Part shown: positions 26,933 through 36,548 of the stretch, one piece after another
How positions within the stretch are numbered: position 1 is the stretch's first letter
Layout: every line of letters starts with the position of its first letter
Assembly: GCA_965229345.1 (NCBI GenBank)
Contig: OZ245872.1
Location: forward strand, 3,534,001-3,598,000
Reading direction: 5' to 3'
Origin: PBB1 sp965229345
GTDB taxonomy: Bacteria > Pseudomonadota > Gammaproteobacteria > Burkholderiales > Burkholderiaceae_C
Length of the DNA stretch: 64,000 nucleotides
Translations under genes and position numbers: made by a program
The notes under the pieces: model-generated
What the model was told of the DNA's origin: nothing
Seen by the model: only the letters and a program-made list of their open reading frames with translations
The model's database searches: none

Positions 26933-27610
26933 ATGCAAGACGCCCCGAAGCTGACCGACCGGCAACAGCAGGTCCTCGATCTGGTGCAAAGCGCCATCGA
27001 GCGCACCGGCGCACCGCCAACGCGCGCCGAGATCGCCACCGAGCTCGGCTTCAAATCGGCCAACGCCGCCGAAGAACATCTGCAGGCGCTGGCCCGCAAG
27101 GGCGTGATCGAACTGGTCGGCGGCACCTCGCGGGGCATCCGTTTGAAGTCTGACACATTGCGCGCGCTGAACCTGATGCGCGGCAAGCAGTTCAGCCTGC
27201 CCTTGCCGAGCCTGGCGCAACTCACCTTGCCGCTGGTCGGCCGGGTGGCGGCCGGCAGCCCGATCCTGGCGCAGGAGCACATCGACCAGACCTACCTGAT
27301 GGAGTCCAGCATGTTCCCGCGCCGGCCCGACTACCTGCTGAAGGTGCGCGGCATGAGCATGCGCGACGCCGGCATCATGGATGGCGACCTGCTGGCGGTG
27401 CAAAAGGCGAAAGACGCGAAGAATGGCCAGATCGTCGTTGCGCGACTCGGCGACGAAGTGACCGTCAAGCGCTTCAAGCGCACCCGCACCACGATCGAGC
27501 TGCAGCCCGAGAACCCCGATTTCCAGACCATCGTGATCCCGTTCGGCGATGTCGACTTCGAACTCGAAGGCCTGGCGGTCGGGTTGATCCGCAACAACAT
27601 GATGCTGTAG
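26933..27610 (+). CDS. lexA: SOS repressor LexA
   Basis: Represses DNA-damage genes and self-cleaves with RecA. The 225-residue protein has a winged helix DNA-binding domain (LTDRQQQVLDLV, RAEIATELGFKSANAAEEHL), an Ala-Gly cleavage site in RVAAGSPI, and the peptidase part with the catalytic serine in VRGMSMRDAGIMDGDLL (about residue 140) and lysine near EVTVKRFKR. Two tandem CTG-N10-CAG boxes precede it, indicating autoregulation. AAAGGA lies before the ATG. Confidence 0.97.
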   Translation: MQDAPKLTDRQQQVLDLVQSAIERTGAPPTRAEIATELGFKSANAAEEHLQALARKGVIELVGGTSRGIRLKSDTLRALNLMRGKQFSLPLPSLAQLTLPLVGRVAAGSPILAQEHIDQTYLMESSMFPRRPDYLLKVRGMSMRDAGIMDGDLLAVQKAKDAKNGQIVVARLGDEVTVKRFKRTRTTIELQPENPDFQTIVIPFGDVDFELEGLAVGLIRNNMML

Positions 27611-27651
27611 CGGACCGGCGGCTGCATCGGCCTCCGGTCGCACACCAGTTA

Positions 27652-27671
27652 CCCGGCGATCACCGGGCTTT
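27652..27671 (+). terminator. Probable terminator after lexA
   Basis: CCCGG and CCGGG form a short stem with a 6-base loop, followed by CTTTTC. It lies 42 bases behind the lexA stop; the stem is short. Confidence 0.5.
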
Positions 27672-27744
27672 TCAGTGGATCGCGGTGGGGCCCGGCCCCA
27701 AGAATCCGTGTCGAACCTCACACCCGACACGGACCCCGCTGGCG

Positions 27745-28245
27745 ATGCCCCCACTTTGGACACAACGGCTGCAATCCACCTGGCACGCGCGCCTGCGACG
27801 CCAGCCGGAGTTGCGACCGGCCCAGCCGCTGCTGCGAACGGTGTCGCAACGCACCGAGGTCTTTCCACCCGACCGGCTGTACCGGGTGTCGCGCTGGCAC
27901 CGTGGTCTGCGCGATTGGCTCAACACCGGCTGGGACGTCAGCCGGCCGGCCGATCTCGATGCGTGGCCGTCCCAGACGTCGGTGCGCCCGGCCGCACGCT
28001 CTGGGGTGGCCGAGATGCGTCATGCGTTTGTCCATGCGCTGGACGATCTCGACACCGCAGCGGCCCAGACCTTGCGCGACCAGATCGCCCGCGCACGATC
28101 GCCACGTGAGCTGTGGCACCTGCGCACCGCGGTGTACACCCTGATCGCGACGCAGCACAGCGAATCCCAGGCCCAGTCGCGCATGACCGCCCTGAACCAT
28201 CTTTTCCCGCTGCGCACGCTGTGCGCCGGTTTGTGGCGCCGCTGA
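27745..28245 (+). CDS. Uncharacterised protein downstream of lexA
   Basis: I do not recognise this 166-residue product (start at MPPLWTQRL; the frame is open from 27685). It has no signal peptide, membrane segment or cysteine motif; it is rich in Arg, Trp and Leu and predicted helical (AEMRHAFVHALDDLDTAAAQTL; SPRELWHLRTAVYTLIATQH). The C-terminal half reads like a small helical bundle. No clear ribosome site precedes it. Codon use fits the neighbours. It could be a lineage-specific conserved hypothetical; a spurious frame cannot be excluded. Confidence 0.5.
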   Translation: MPPLWTQRLQSTWHARLRRQPELRPAQPLLRTVSQRTEVFPPDRLYRVSRWHRGLRDWLNTGWDVSRPADLDAWPSQTSVRPAARSGVAEMRHAFVHALDDLDTAAAQTLRDQIARARSPRELWHLRTAVYTLIATQHSESQAQSRMTALNHLFPLRTLCAGLWRR

Positions 28246-28246
28246 G

Positions 28247-28447
28247 ATGCAACTGCAACCACACACACGGCAGGCCGATCCCGAACTCTGGCGCGCGGTC
28301 CACGAGCAGTTCCTCTCCGTGCCGCAGCGCAGCGAGGACGTCCTCGGCGCCCAGGGCGACACCTTGCACGGCATGCCGGCCGACCGCCTGGCCATGGCCG
28401 CGAGCGGCTGGCCGCTGGAGACTCGCGCCGGCCAGGGGATCCGCTGA
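28247..28447 (+). CDS. Possible small uncharacterised ORF
   Basis: A 66-codon frame begins one base after the previous stop (TGAGATG) and could be translated by coupling. The product has no recognisable motif, signal or membrane part. The remaining 98 bases to the next gene show only a -10-like CACAAT (28514-28519). Evidence is limited to position and an open frame. Confidence 0.25.
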   Translation: MQLQPHTRQADPELWRAVHEQFLSVPQRSEDVLGAQGDTLHGMPADRLAMAASGWPLETRAGQGIR

Positions 28448-28545
28448 TCTGATCGACGGGCACGGGCTCGAATCACCCCCGCGGCTGCGCACGCCGGGTT
28501 GATGTCGGCGGTCACAATGTCGGGGTTGCTTCTGCCCTACATGAC

Positions 28546-29553
28546 GTGAACATCATCATCCTCGACGACTACCAGGACGCGGTGCGCAAGCTGAAGTGCG
28601 CCGAGAAAATGGAGGCCCTGCGCGCCAAGGTCTTCACCAACACCGTCAAGGGCATCGCTCAGCTGTCGGTGCGGCTGCGTGATGCCGAGGTCCTGGTGCT
28701 GATCCGTGAACGCACCCATTTCCCCCGGCAGCTGCTGGAGAAACTGCCCAAGCTTCGGCTGATCTCGCAGACCGGTCAGGTCGGCGCCCACATCGATGTC
28801 GAGGCCTGCACGCGGCTGGGCATCGCAGTGGCCGAAGGCGCTGGCTCGCCCGTGGCGCCCGCCGAGCTCACCTGGGCACTGATCATGGCGTCGATGCGCC
28901 GCGTGCCGCAGTACATCGGTAACCTGAAGCACGGCGCCTGGCAACAGTCGGGCCTGAAGGCCTCGTCGATGCCTGCCAATTTCGGCGTCGGCATGGTGCT
29001 GCATGGCAAGACGCTGGGGGTGTGGGGCTATGGCCGCATCGGCCAGCTGGTGGCGGGCTACGCCCGTGCATTCGGGATGCGGGTGATGGTGTGGGGCAGC
29101 GAATCGGCGCGCGAGCGGGCCGAGCTCGACGGCCACGCCTCCGCCGCGTCGTGCGAAAGCTTCTTCGATGAGTGCGACGTGCTGTCGCTGCACCTGCGCC
29201 TGGGAGAGACCACGCGCGGCATCGTCAAGATCGAGCACCTGTCGCGCATGAAGCCGACCGCGCTGCTGGTCAACACCTCGCGCGCTGAGCTGATCGAAGA
29301 TGGTGCGCTGGTGTCGGCGCTGAACCGCGGCCGGCCCGGGATGGCGGCCGTCGACGTGTTCGAGAGTGAACCCATCCTGCAGGGGCACCCGCTGCTGCGC
29401 CTGGAAAACGCGGTCTGCACACCGCACATCGGCTATGTCGAACAGGACAGCTATGAGGAGTACTTCAGTGCGGCCTTCGACAACGTCGTGAATTTCATCG
29501 CCGGTTCGCCGACCCACCTGGTGAACCCCGAGGCCTTGAAGGTGCCACGCTGA
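28546..29553 (+). CDS. D-2-hydroxyacid dehydrogenase family protein
   Basis: NAD(P)-dependent dehydrogenase (335 aa) of the phosphoglycerate/glycerate dehydrogenase superfamily. It has the nucleotide motif LGVWGYGRIGQLVAGYARAFG (truncated family GxGxxG as GYGRIG, near residue 165), the catalytic arginine in LVNTSRAELIE, and the C-terminal histidine in TPHIGYVE. Start is GTG at 28546 (NIIILDDYQD). The true substrate is not evident; annotation as glyoxylate/hydroxypyruvate or phosphoglycerate dehydrogenase would be guesswork. Its stop overlaps the likely CTG start of the first chromate transporter gene. Confidence 0.88.
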   Translation: MNIIILDDYQDAVRKLKCAEKMEALRAKVFTNTVKGIAQLSVRLRDAEVLVLIRERTHFPRQLLEKLPKLRLISQTGQVGAHIDVEACTRLGIAVAEGAGSPVAPAELTWALIMASMRRVPQYIGNLKHGAWQQSGLKASSMPANFGVGMVLHGKTLGVWGYGRIGQLVAGYARAFGMRVMVWGSESARERAELDGHASAASCESFFDECDVLSLHLRLGETTRGIVKIEHLSRMKPTALLVNTSRAELIEDGALVSALNRGRPGMAAVDVFESEPILQGHPLLRLENAVCTPHIGYVEQDSYEEYFSAAFDNVVNFIAGSPTHLVNPEALKVPR

Positions 29554-30128
29554 GCTCGAACGCCGAGCCCATTCCGGCGGCGGCCGCGCCGCGTTCGAAC
29601 GCGGATCTCTTTTTCACCTTCACCTGGCTGGCCTTGCAGGGCTTTGGCGGCGTGCTGGCCGTGGCGCAGCGCGAGTTGGTGGAGCGCAAGCGCTGGCTGA
29701 CGCGAGAGCAATTCGTCGAGCTGCTGTCTGTGGCCCAAGTGCTGCCCGGGCCGAACATCGTCAATATGTCGATGATGATCGGCGACCGCTGGTTCGGGGT
29801 GCGAGGCGCGATGTCGGCGCTGGCCGGCATGCTGCTGATGCCGCTCGGGGTCGTGCTGGTGCTGGCGTCGCTGTATGGCCGCTACGAGCAGCACCCAGCC
29901 ATCAGTGGCGCGTTGCACGGCATGGGTGTGGCCGCTGCGGGCCTGGTCTTCGCCACCGCGCTGAAGCTGCTGCCGACCTTGCGCACGAACCGGCTGGGGC
30001 TGGGCACCAGCCTGGGGCTCGCCACCGCCACCACGCTGGCCGTGACGCTGCTTCAGTGGCCCTTGCTGTGGGTGATCCTGGGGCTCGGTTCCGGGGCGAT
30101 CGCCCTGGCATGGCGGCGCCTTTCGTGA
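29550..30128 (+). CDS. Chromate transporter ChrA, first half (CHR domain)
   Basis: Membrane protein of the CHR family exporting chromate; short versions work as pairs of separate domains. The conserved N-terminal part (FFTFTWLALQGFGGVLAVAQ, RELVERKRWLTREQFVEL, AQVLPGPNIVN) is fully open in this frame, but there is no ATG, GTG or TTG before TTG 29634, which would cut off conserved residues. A CTG at 29550 overlaps the previous stop as CTGA and is preceded by AAGGTG, so I place the start there (192 aa). Five to six membrane segments are visible. Coordinates of the start are inferred. Confidence 0.78.
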   Translation: MSSNAEPIPAAAAPRSNADLFFTFTWLALQGFGGVLAVAQRELVERKRWLTREQFVELLSVAQVLPGPNIVNMSMMIGDRWFGVRGAMSALAGMLLMPLGVVLVLASLYGRYEQHPAISGALHGMGVAAAGLVFATALKLLPTLRTNRLGLGTSLGLATATTLAVTLLQWPLLWVILGLGSGAIALAWRRLS

Positions 30129-30141
30129 TGCGCGCTGCGCC

Positions 30142-30669
30142 ATGACACCGATCGACCTGCTGGGCCTGTTCGGCCACTTTCTGATGCTCAGCCTGCTGGC
30201 CATCGGCGGCGCGATCACCACCGCGCCGGACATGCACCGGTACCTGGTGACAGAGCACGGCTGGATCAGCGACAGCCAGTTCACCGCCTCGATCGCGTTG
30301 GCTCAGGCTGCGCCAGGGCCGAACCTGCTGTTCGTCGCGGTGCTGGGCTGGAACGCGGCGGGCCCGCTGGGCGCGCTGGCCACGATGAGCGGCATCCTGC
30401 TGCCGTCGACCTTGTTGACGCTGTGGGCCACGCGCTGGGGCCAGGCGCGTCGAGACACCCTGGGCGTGCGCGCCTTCACCACGGGCATGGCACCGCTGAC
30501 GCTGGGCCTGCTGGTGGCCACCAGTTGGGTGCTGTCGCAACCGTTTCGCCAGCAGCCAGCCGCCTGGGCACTCATCGCGCTGACGGTGGTGCTGACGTTG
30601 CGCACGCAGATCAGTCCCTTGTGGGTGGTCGGGCTGGGCGCACTCGTCGGTGGGCTCGGCCTGCTCTGA
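30142..30669 (+). CDS. Chromate transporter ChrA, second half (CHR domain)
   Basis: Second short CHR-domain protein (175 aa), 13 bases behind the first. Shared family motifs are HFLMLSLLAIGGAITTAPDMHR, EHGWISDSQFTASIALAQAAPGPN and a Pro/Gly turn before five hydrophobic segments. The pair probably forms a heterodimer that equals one long-chain ChrA. No ChrB regulator is nearby. The LH2 operon starts 250 bases downstream. Confidence 0.88.
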   Translation: MTPIDLLGLFGHFLMLSLLAIGGAITTAPDMHRYLVTEHGWISDSQFTASIALAQAAPGPNLLFVAVLGWNAAGPLGALATMSGILLPSTLLTLWATRWGQARRDTLGVRAFTTGMAPLTLGLLVATSWVLSQPFRQQPAAWALIALTVVLTLRTQISPLWVVGLGALVGGLGLL

Positions 30670-30778
30670 CTATCACAAATCCGTCGAGCGTCACCTGCAG
30701 CCGGTGCCGGAGCATGCACCGTGTTGGGATTTCGCCGCGAGGAGCCGGGGATTTTGTGATTGACAAGTTCAACTGTTG

Positions 30779-30796
30779 TGTCAACATGACCTGACA
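30779..30796. promoter_or_regulatory. PpsR/CrtJ-type site 1 (TGT-N12-ACA)
   Basis: TGT, twelve bases, ACA: an exact match to the palindromic core bound by PpsR/CrtJ, the redox- and light-responsive regulator of photosynthesis genes. It lies 123 bases before pucB. A TTGACA hexamer (30760-30765) sits just upstream and could be the -35 box, but no good -10 is obvious. Confidence 0.75.
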
Positions 30797-30804
30797 CGCG
30801 GTGG

Positions 30805-30822
30805 TGTTAATCGATGTTTACA
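30805..30822. promoter_or_regulatory. PpsR/CrtJ-type site 2 (TGT-N12-ACA)
   Basis: A second exact TGT-N12-ACA, eight bases after site 1. Paired sites at about this spacing are the known cooperative arrangement for PpsR/CrtJ at puc, bch and crt promoters. Confidence 0.75.
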
Positions 30823-30919
30823 CTTACCGGTGGCGGCAACGCAATTCCTGGCCGGCAGGCCATCGATAGCCCCCGTGCGGGTTCAGCACGACAAGAACTT
30901 CTTGCAAGGAGAAGACGTT

Positions 30920-31069
30920 ATGGCAGACGACAAAGTAGGGATCACCGGATTGACGGTGGCCGAATCAGAGGAGATTCACCGCAATCTGATTCAAGGCACG
31001 CAGATCTTCGGGATCATCGCCGCGCTGGCGCATTTGCTGGCGTACATCTATTCACCCTGGCTGCACTGA
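30920..31069 (+). CDS. pucB: Light-harvesting LH2 complex beta subunit
   Basis: Bacteriochlorophyll-binding peripheral antenna polypeptide (49 aa), one transmembrane helix in the photosynthetic membrane. Features are TGLTVAESEEIHRNLIQGTQ, with the first conserved histidine, and IIAALAHLLAYIYSPWLH, where the histidine ligates B850 bacteriochlorophyll. AAGGAGAAG precedes the ATG. Two TGT-N12-ACA sites lie upstream. It is followed 12 bases later by pucA. Confidence 0.96.
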   Translation: MADDKVGITGLTVAESEEIHRNLIQGTQIFGIIAALAHLLAYIYSPWLH

Positions 31070-31081
31070 TAGGAGCTCGAC

Positions 31082-31291
31082 ATGATCTACGGAAAAATGT
31101 GGACGGTCGTCCGGCCCCAAGTGGGCATTCCTCTGTTTCTCTCGGCTGTTGCCATCTCGTCGTTCGCAGTGCACCTCGCACTGGTCACGAACACGCCTTG
31201 GCTGAAGGCCTACTACAACGGTGCTGCCAATCGCACGGCACCGGCTGCAGTTGCAGCGCCCGCGGCGGCGCCTGCTGAAGCTCCGAAGTAA
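31082..31291 (+). CDS. pucA: Light-harvesting LH2 complex alpha subunit with Ala/Pro tail
   Basis: Partner of PucB in the LH2 ring (69 aa). The single helix carries the B850 histidine at residue 31 (SSFAVHLAL) and Trp40; residues 44-45 are Tyr-Tyr, as in the B850-type alpha of Rhodobacter sphaeroides, rather than the Phe-Leu of B820 forms. After Gly47 comes an extension of about 22 residues rich in Ala and Pro. Rubrivivax gelatinosus LH2 alpha has a similar tail. TAGGAG precedes the ATG. Probably the most abundant transcript end is the stem-loop behind it. Confidence 0.95.
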   Translation: MIYGKMWTVVRPQVGIPLFLSAVAISSFAVHLALVTNTPWLKAYYNGAANRTAPAAVAAPAAAPAEAPK

Positions 31292-31307
31292 TTTCGGCGC
31301 GCTTCGC

Positions 31308-31346
31308 GAAGGTCCGGTGGCATCGCTGTCCGGACCTTCCTTCTTG
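31308..31346 (+). terminator. Stem-loop between pucBA and pucC
   Basis: GAAGGTCCGG and CCGGACCTTC form a perfect 10-base stem with a 12-base loop, followed by CTTCTTG. In other purple bacteria a stem-loop here stabilises the abundant pucBA mRNA and reduces read-through into pucC; this looks like the same device. Confidence 0.82.
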
Positions 31347-31437
31347 CTCTTTGGTGTCGCTGAAGAACCGCTGTCGATCCTCCGGATGACGTGCGCTCTC
31401 TCCTTGCAATCGGCTTAGCTGTCGCTACCGCGTCAAA

Positions 31438-32814
31438 GTGAAAGTGAAGCAGATCAGCCAACAATTGATTTCAGCGTGGGCCAGCCTCGGCCCGCGCTTT
31501 TTGCCGTTTGCCGACGCGGCCACGCCTGATCTGCCGTTGTCTCGGCTGCTGCGGCTGTCCTTGTTCCAGGTCTCGGTGGGGATGGCGCTGGTGCTGCTGA
31601 TCGGCACGCTCAACCGGGTCATGATCGTCGAGCTGAAGGTGCCAGCCTCGCTGGTGTCGATCATGATCGCGCTGCCGCTGGTGTTTGCGCCGCTGCGCGC
31701 GTTGATCGGTTTTCGTTCCGACACCCACCGCTCGGCCCTGGGCTGGCGCCGGGTTCCCTATATCTGGATGGGCACCCTGATTCAATTCGGCGGGCTGGCC
31801 ATCATGCCGTTTGCGCTGCTCGTGTTGTCGGGTGGCGGCCAAGCCAGCCAGGCACCGGCCTGGTTCGGGTGGCTGGGCGCTGGTATCGCGTTCTTGCTGG
31901 TCGGCGCCGGCATGCACACCACGCAGACCGTCGGGTTGGCGCTGGCCTGCGACCTCGCGCCCGTCGAATCGCAGCCCAAGGTGGTCGGCCTGATGTACGT
32001 GATGCTGCTGGTCGGCATGATCGGGAGTGCGCTGGTGTTCGGCACCCTGCTGGCCGATTTCAGCCCGGCACGATTGATTCAGGTGATCCAGGGCTCGGCG
32101 TTGACCACCATGGTGCTGAACGTGATCGCGCTCTGGAAGCAGGAGGGCCGCAGCCGCACGCCGCGCGCCGTTCCCCAAGGCGGGTTTCGACAAGCATGGG
32201 AGCTGTTCACCAGCGGCGACGATGCGGTGCGGCGCCTGGTGGCGGTCGGCCTGGGGACCATGGCCTTCAGCATGGAGGATGTGCTGCTGGAGCCTTTCGG
32301 AGGGGAGATCCTCGGGCTGAGCGTCGGCTCAACAACCGCGCTGACCGCATCGCTGGCCATCGGCGGGCTGCTGGGATTCACGCTCGCGTCGCAGATCCTG
32401 AGCCGCGGCGCCGATCCGTTTCGCATGGCCAGCGCAGGCGCCCTGCTCGGCATTCCAGCCTTTTTTGCCGTGATCTTTTCGGCCTCGATCCAGTCGCAGT
32501 GGCTGTTCGGCGCGGGTGTGCTGCTGATCGGATTCGGAGCCGGATTGTTCGGCCACGGCACGCTCACCGCGACGATGAACCTCGCCCCGAAAAACCAGAG
32601 CGGCCTGGCGCTGGGCGCCTGGGGTGCCGTGCAGGCAACCGGCGCGGGCGTGGCCATCGCCCTGGGTGGTGTGATCCGCGACCTCGTCGCCGCGCACAGC
32701 AACTCGACCACAGGATACGTGTCGGTCTACACGATCGAGATCGTGCTGCTGGTGGCCACCATCGTCGCGATGGCGCCGCTCATCCGCCGCCACCCAGTTC
32801 AGGTCCCCGTTTGA
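31438..32814 (+). CDS. pucC: PucC, LH2 assembly protein (BCD family transporter fold)
   Basis: Twelve-helix membrane protein of the major facilitator superfamily, bacteriochlorophyll delivery group, needed for LH2 assembly. It has FADAATPDLPLSRLLRLSLF, GTLNRVMIVEL, the RALIGFRSDTHRSALGWRR loop and RVPYIWMGTLIQFGG, all typical of PucC/LhaA. The start GTG at 31438 (458 aa) has no good ribosome site; a second GTG lies at 31444. It is separated from pucA by the stem-loop. Confidence 0.95.
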   Translation: MKVKQISQQLISAWASLGPRFLPFADAATPDLPLSRLLRLSLFQVSVGMALVLLIGTLNRVMIVELKVPASLVSIMIALPLVFAPLRALIGFRSDTHRSALGWRRVPYIWMGTLIQFGGLAIMPFALLVLSGGGQASQAPAWFGWLGAGIAFLLVGAGMHTTQTVGLALACDLAPVESQPKVVGLMYVMLLVGMIGSALVFGTLLADFSPARLIQVIQGSALTTMVLNVIALWKQEGRSRTPRAVPQGGFRQAWELFTSGDDAVRRLVAVGLGTMAFSMEDVLLEPFGGEILGLSVGSTTALTASLAIGGLLGFTLASQILSRGADPFRMASAGALLGIPAFFAVIFSASIQSQWLFGAGVLLIGFGAGLFGHGTLTATMNLAPKNQSGLALGAWGAVQATGAGVAIALGGVIRDLVAAHSNSTTGYVSVYTIEIVLLVATIVAMAPLIRRHPVQVPV

Positions 32815-32849
32815 TCCCGCTAAAAACCGTGGCAAGCGTGGGCGTTGAA

Positions 32850-32884
32850 CGTCAAAAAGCTACTGGCTGCTGGCGTTTTTGACG
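32850..32884 (+). terminator. Hairpin after pucC
   Basis: CGTCAAAAA and TTTTTGACG form a perfect 9-base stem with a 17-base loop. The T-run is inside the stem, as in bidirectional terminators. It also lies just before a GATAAT (32884-32889) that may be the -10 of the next small gene. Confidence 0.55.
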
Positions 32885-32932
32885 ATAATTTTCCAACTGT
32901 TGCCCATCACTCATTACAACGAGGTATCCAGA

Positions 32933-33061
32933 ATGAAAGTTCAAGGCATTCTTTTCCTGCTGTGGTTCATCGTCGTCGGCATCTGGATCGTGAATCAGTT
33001 CAAGTACGCGCACCTGCGCGCTGAGCAAGACAAGAAGCTCAAGGATGGCTCGTCGACGTGA
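32933..33061 (+). CDS. Small single-helix membrane protein downstream of pucC
   Basis: A 42-residue protein with a hydrophobic helix (residues 3-21, ILFLLWFIVVGIWIVNQ) and a charged C-terminal tail (HLRAEQDKKLKDG). GAGG lies nine bases before the ATG. I do not recognise the family. Its position directly behind pucC recalls the small extra genes of puc operons in other bacteria, but a hairpin and a possible own promoter separate it, so involvement in antenna assembly is only a possibility. Length and composition are plausible for a real small membrane protein. Confidence 0.65.
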   Translation: MKVQGILFLLWFIVVGIWIVNQFKYAHLRAEQDKKLKDGSST

Positions 33062-33097
33062 GGTCAAGCGCGCACTGACATCCGTGTCAGGCAACGC

Positions 33098-33129
33098 AAC
33101 GGGCGCGATCTTCGCGCCCGTTTGCTTTT
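33098..33129. terminator. Bidirectional terminator between small ORF and alaS
   Basis: AACGGGCGCG and CGCGCCCGTT form a perfect 10-base stem with a 5-base loop, followed by TGCTTTTC on the plus strand. It serves the convergent small membrane gene and alaS. Confidence 0.8.
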
Positions 33130-35763
<2,634 letters not shown>

Positions 35764-35776
35764 CGGATCTCTCAAA

Positions 35777-36214
35777 TCAAGGTGCAGGCGGCGGATACAG
35801 CCGGATGCCTGCCATGGGCGCGGCGGCGATCATGGCATCGTCATAGGTGGCCAGTGCAGCCTTGCGCCGCAAAGCCAGTTCGAAATAAAGGGCGTCGTAG
35901 GCGCTCAGGCCATAGGCCCGTGCGAGTTCAAGGTTGCGGTTCACATCGACCACGTTGCCATCGACCGCTGGGTTCAACGCGCTGATCACCGTCAATGCAT
36001 GACCCACCTTGGCGGGTGGCGCACCACGGCGCTCGGCCTGCACCAGCGCATTCGCGACCTCGGCATTCCACAGTGCCGGCACGATCAACTCGACGTGCTG
36101 CAACAGCTTCAAGCCGGCGGCATGCGGCCGTCTGGCGTCGGTATGCAGCACGTAGCGCAGAACGAACGAAGCATCGACCACCACCCAGTCCGGCGGCGTT
36201 TCGACGACGGTCAT
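35777..36214 (-). CDS. VapC-like PIN-domain toxin
   Basis: Type II toxin of the PIN ribonuclease fold (145 aa). The acidic residues expected in the active site are visible: aspartate in VVVDASFVLRY (near residue 14), glutamate in WNAEVANAL, aspartate in SAYDALYFELA and in TYDDAMIAAA. VapC proteins cleave RNA, often initiator tRNA or rRNA; the target here is unknown. The ATG overlaps the antitoxin stop as ATGA. It ends 13 bases before the alaS start. Confidence 0.88.
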   Translation of the reverse strand: MTVVETPPDWVVVDASFVLRYVLHTDARRPHAAGLKLLQHVELIVPALWNAEVANALVQAERRGAPPAKVGHALTVISALNPAVDGNVVDVNRNLELARAYGLSAYDALYFELALRRKAALATYDDAMIAAAPMAGIRLYPPPAP

Positions 36215-36462
36215 TCGCGGCCCGCCTGAATCAGCGATTTCAGTGACACGTTGCTCACCTCGATCGGCTCGAACGCGAGCAAGGCAGCGATCGCCTTTTG
36301 TCGACCTGCTCCGTCACGGCGTCGCGAATAGCTCACCGGAACAAGTTTGGCGACGGCCTTGTTGTGACGGGTGATGACGACCTCCTCACCCTTTTCGGCA
36401 CGCGCCACCAGTTCAGACAAGTGTGTCTTGGCCTCGAACAGCCCGATGCTTTGTGCGGTCAT
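36211..36462 (-). CDS. Phd/YefM-like antitoxin
   Basis: Antitoxin partner (83 aa from the ATG at 36462). The start SIGLFEAKTHLSELVARAE and EEVVITRHNKAVAKLVPV are typical of the Phd/YefM fold, an N-terminal DNA-binding dimer that autoregulates the operon. The C-terminal tail (VSNVSLKSLIQAGRE) should wrap the toxin. The reading frame continues upstream to 36594 but overlaps gabD and is not supported. It is divergent from gabD. Confidence 0.88.
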   Translation of the reverse strand: MTAQSIGLFEAKTHLSELVARAEKGEEVVITRHNKAVAKLVPVSYSRRRDGAGRQKAIAALLAFEPIEVSNVSLKSLIQAGRE

Positions 36463-36548
36463 GTCAGCCTCTAGAATTGGTTGAATAGACCAGATTTTAG
36501 CGCAGCACCGCCTCTGCGTTAGATTGCCAGCCCGCATCGGAGAACTCC

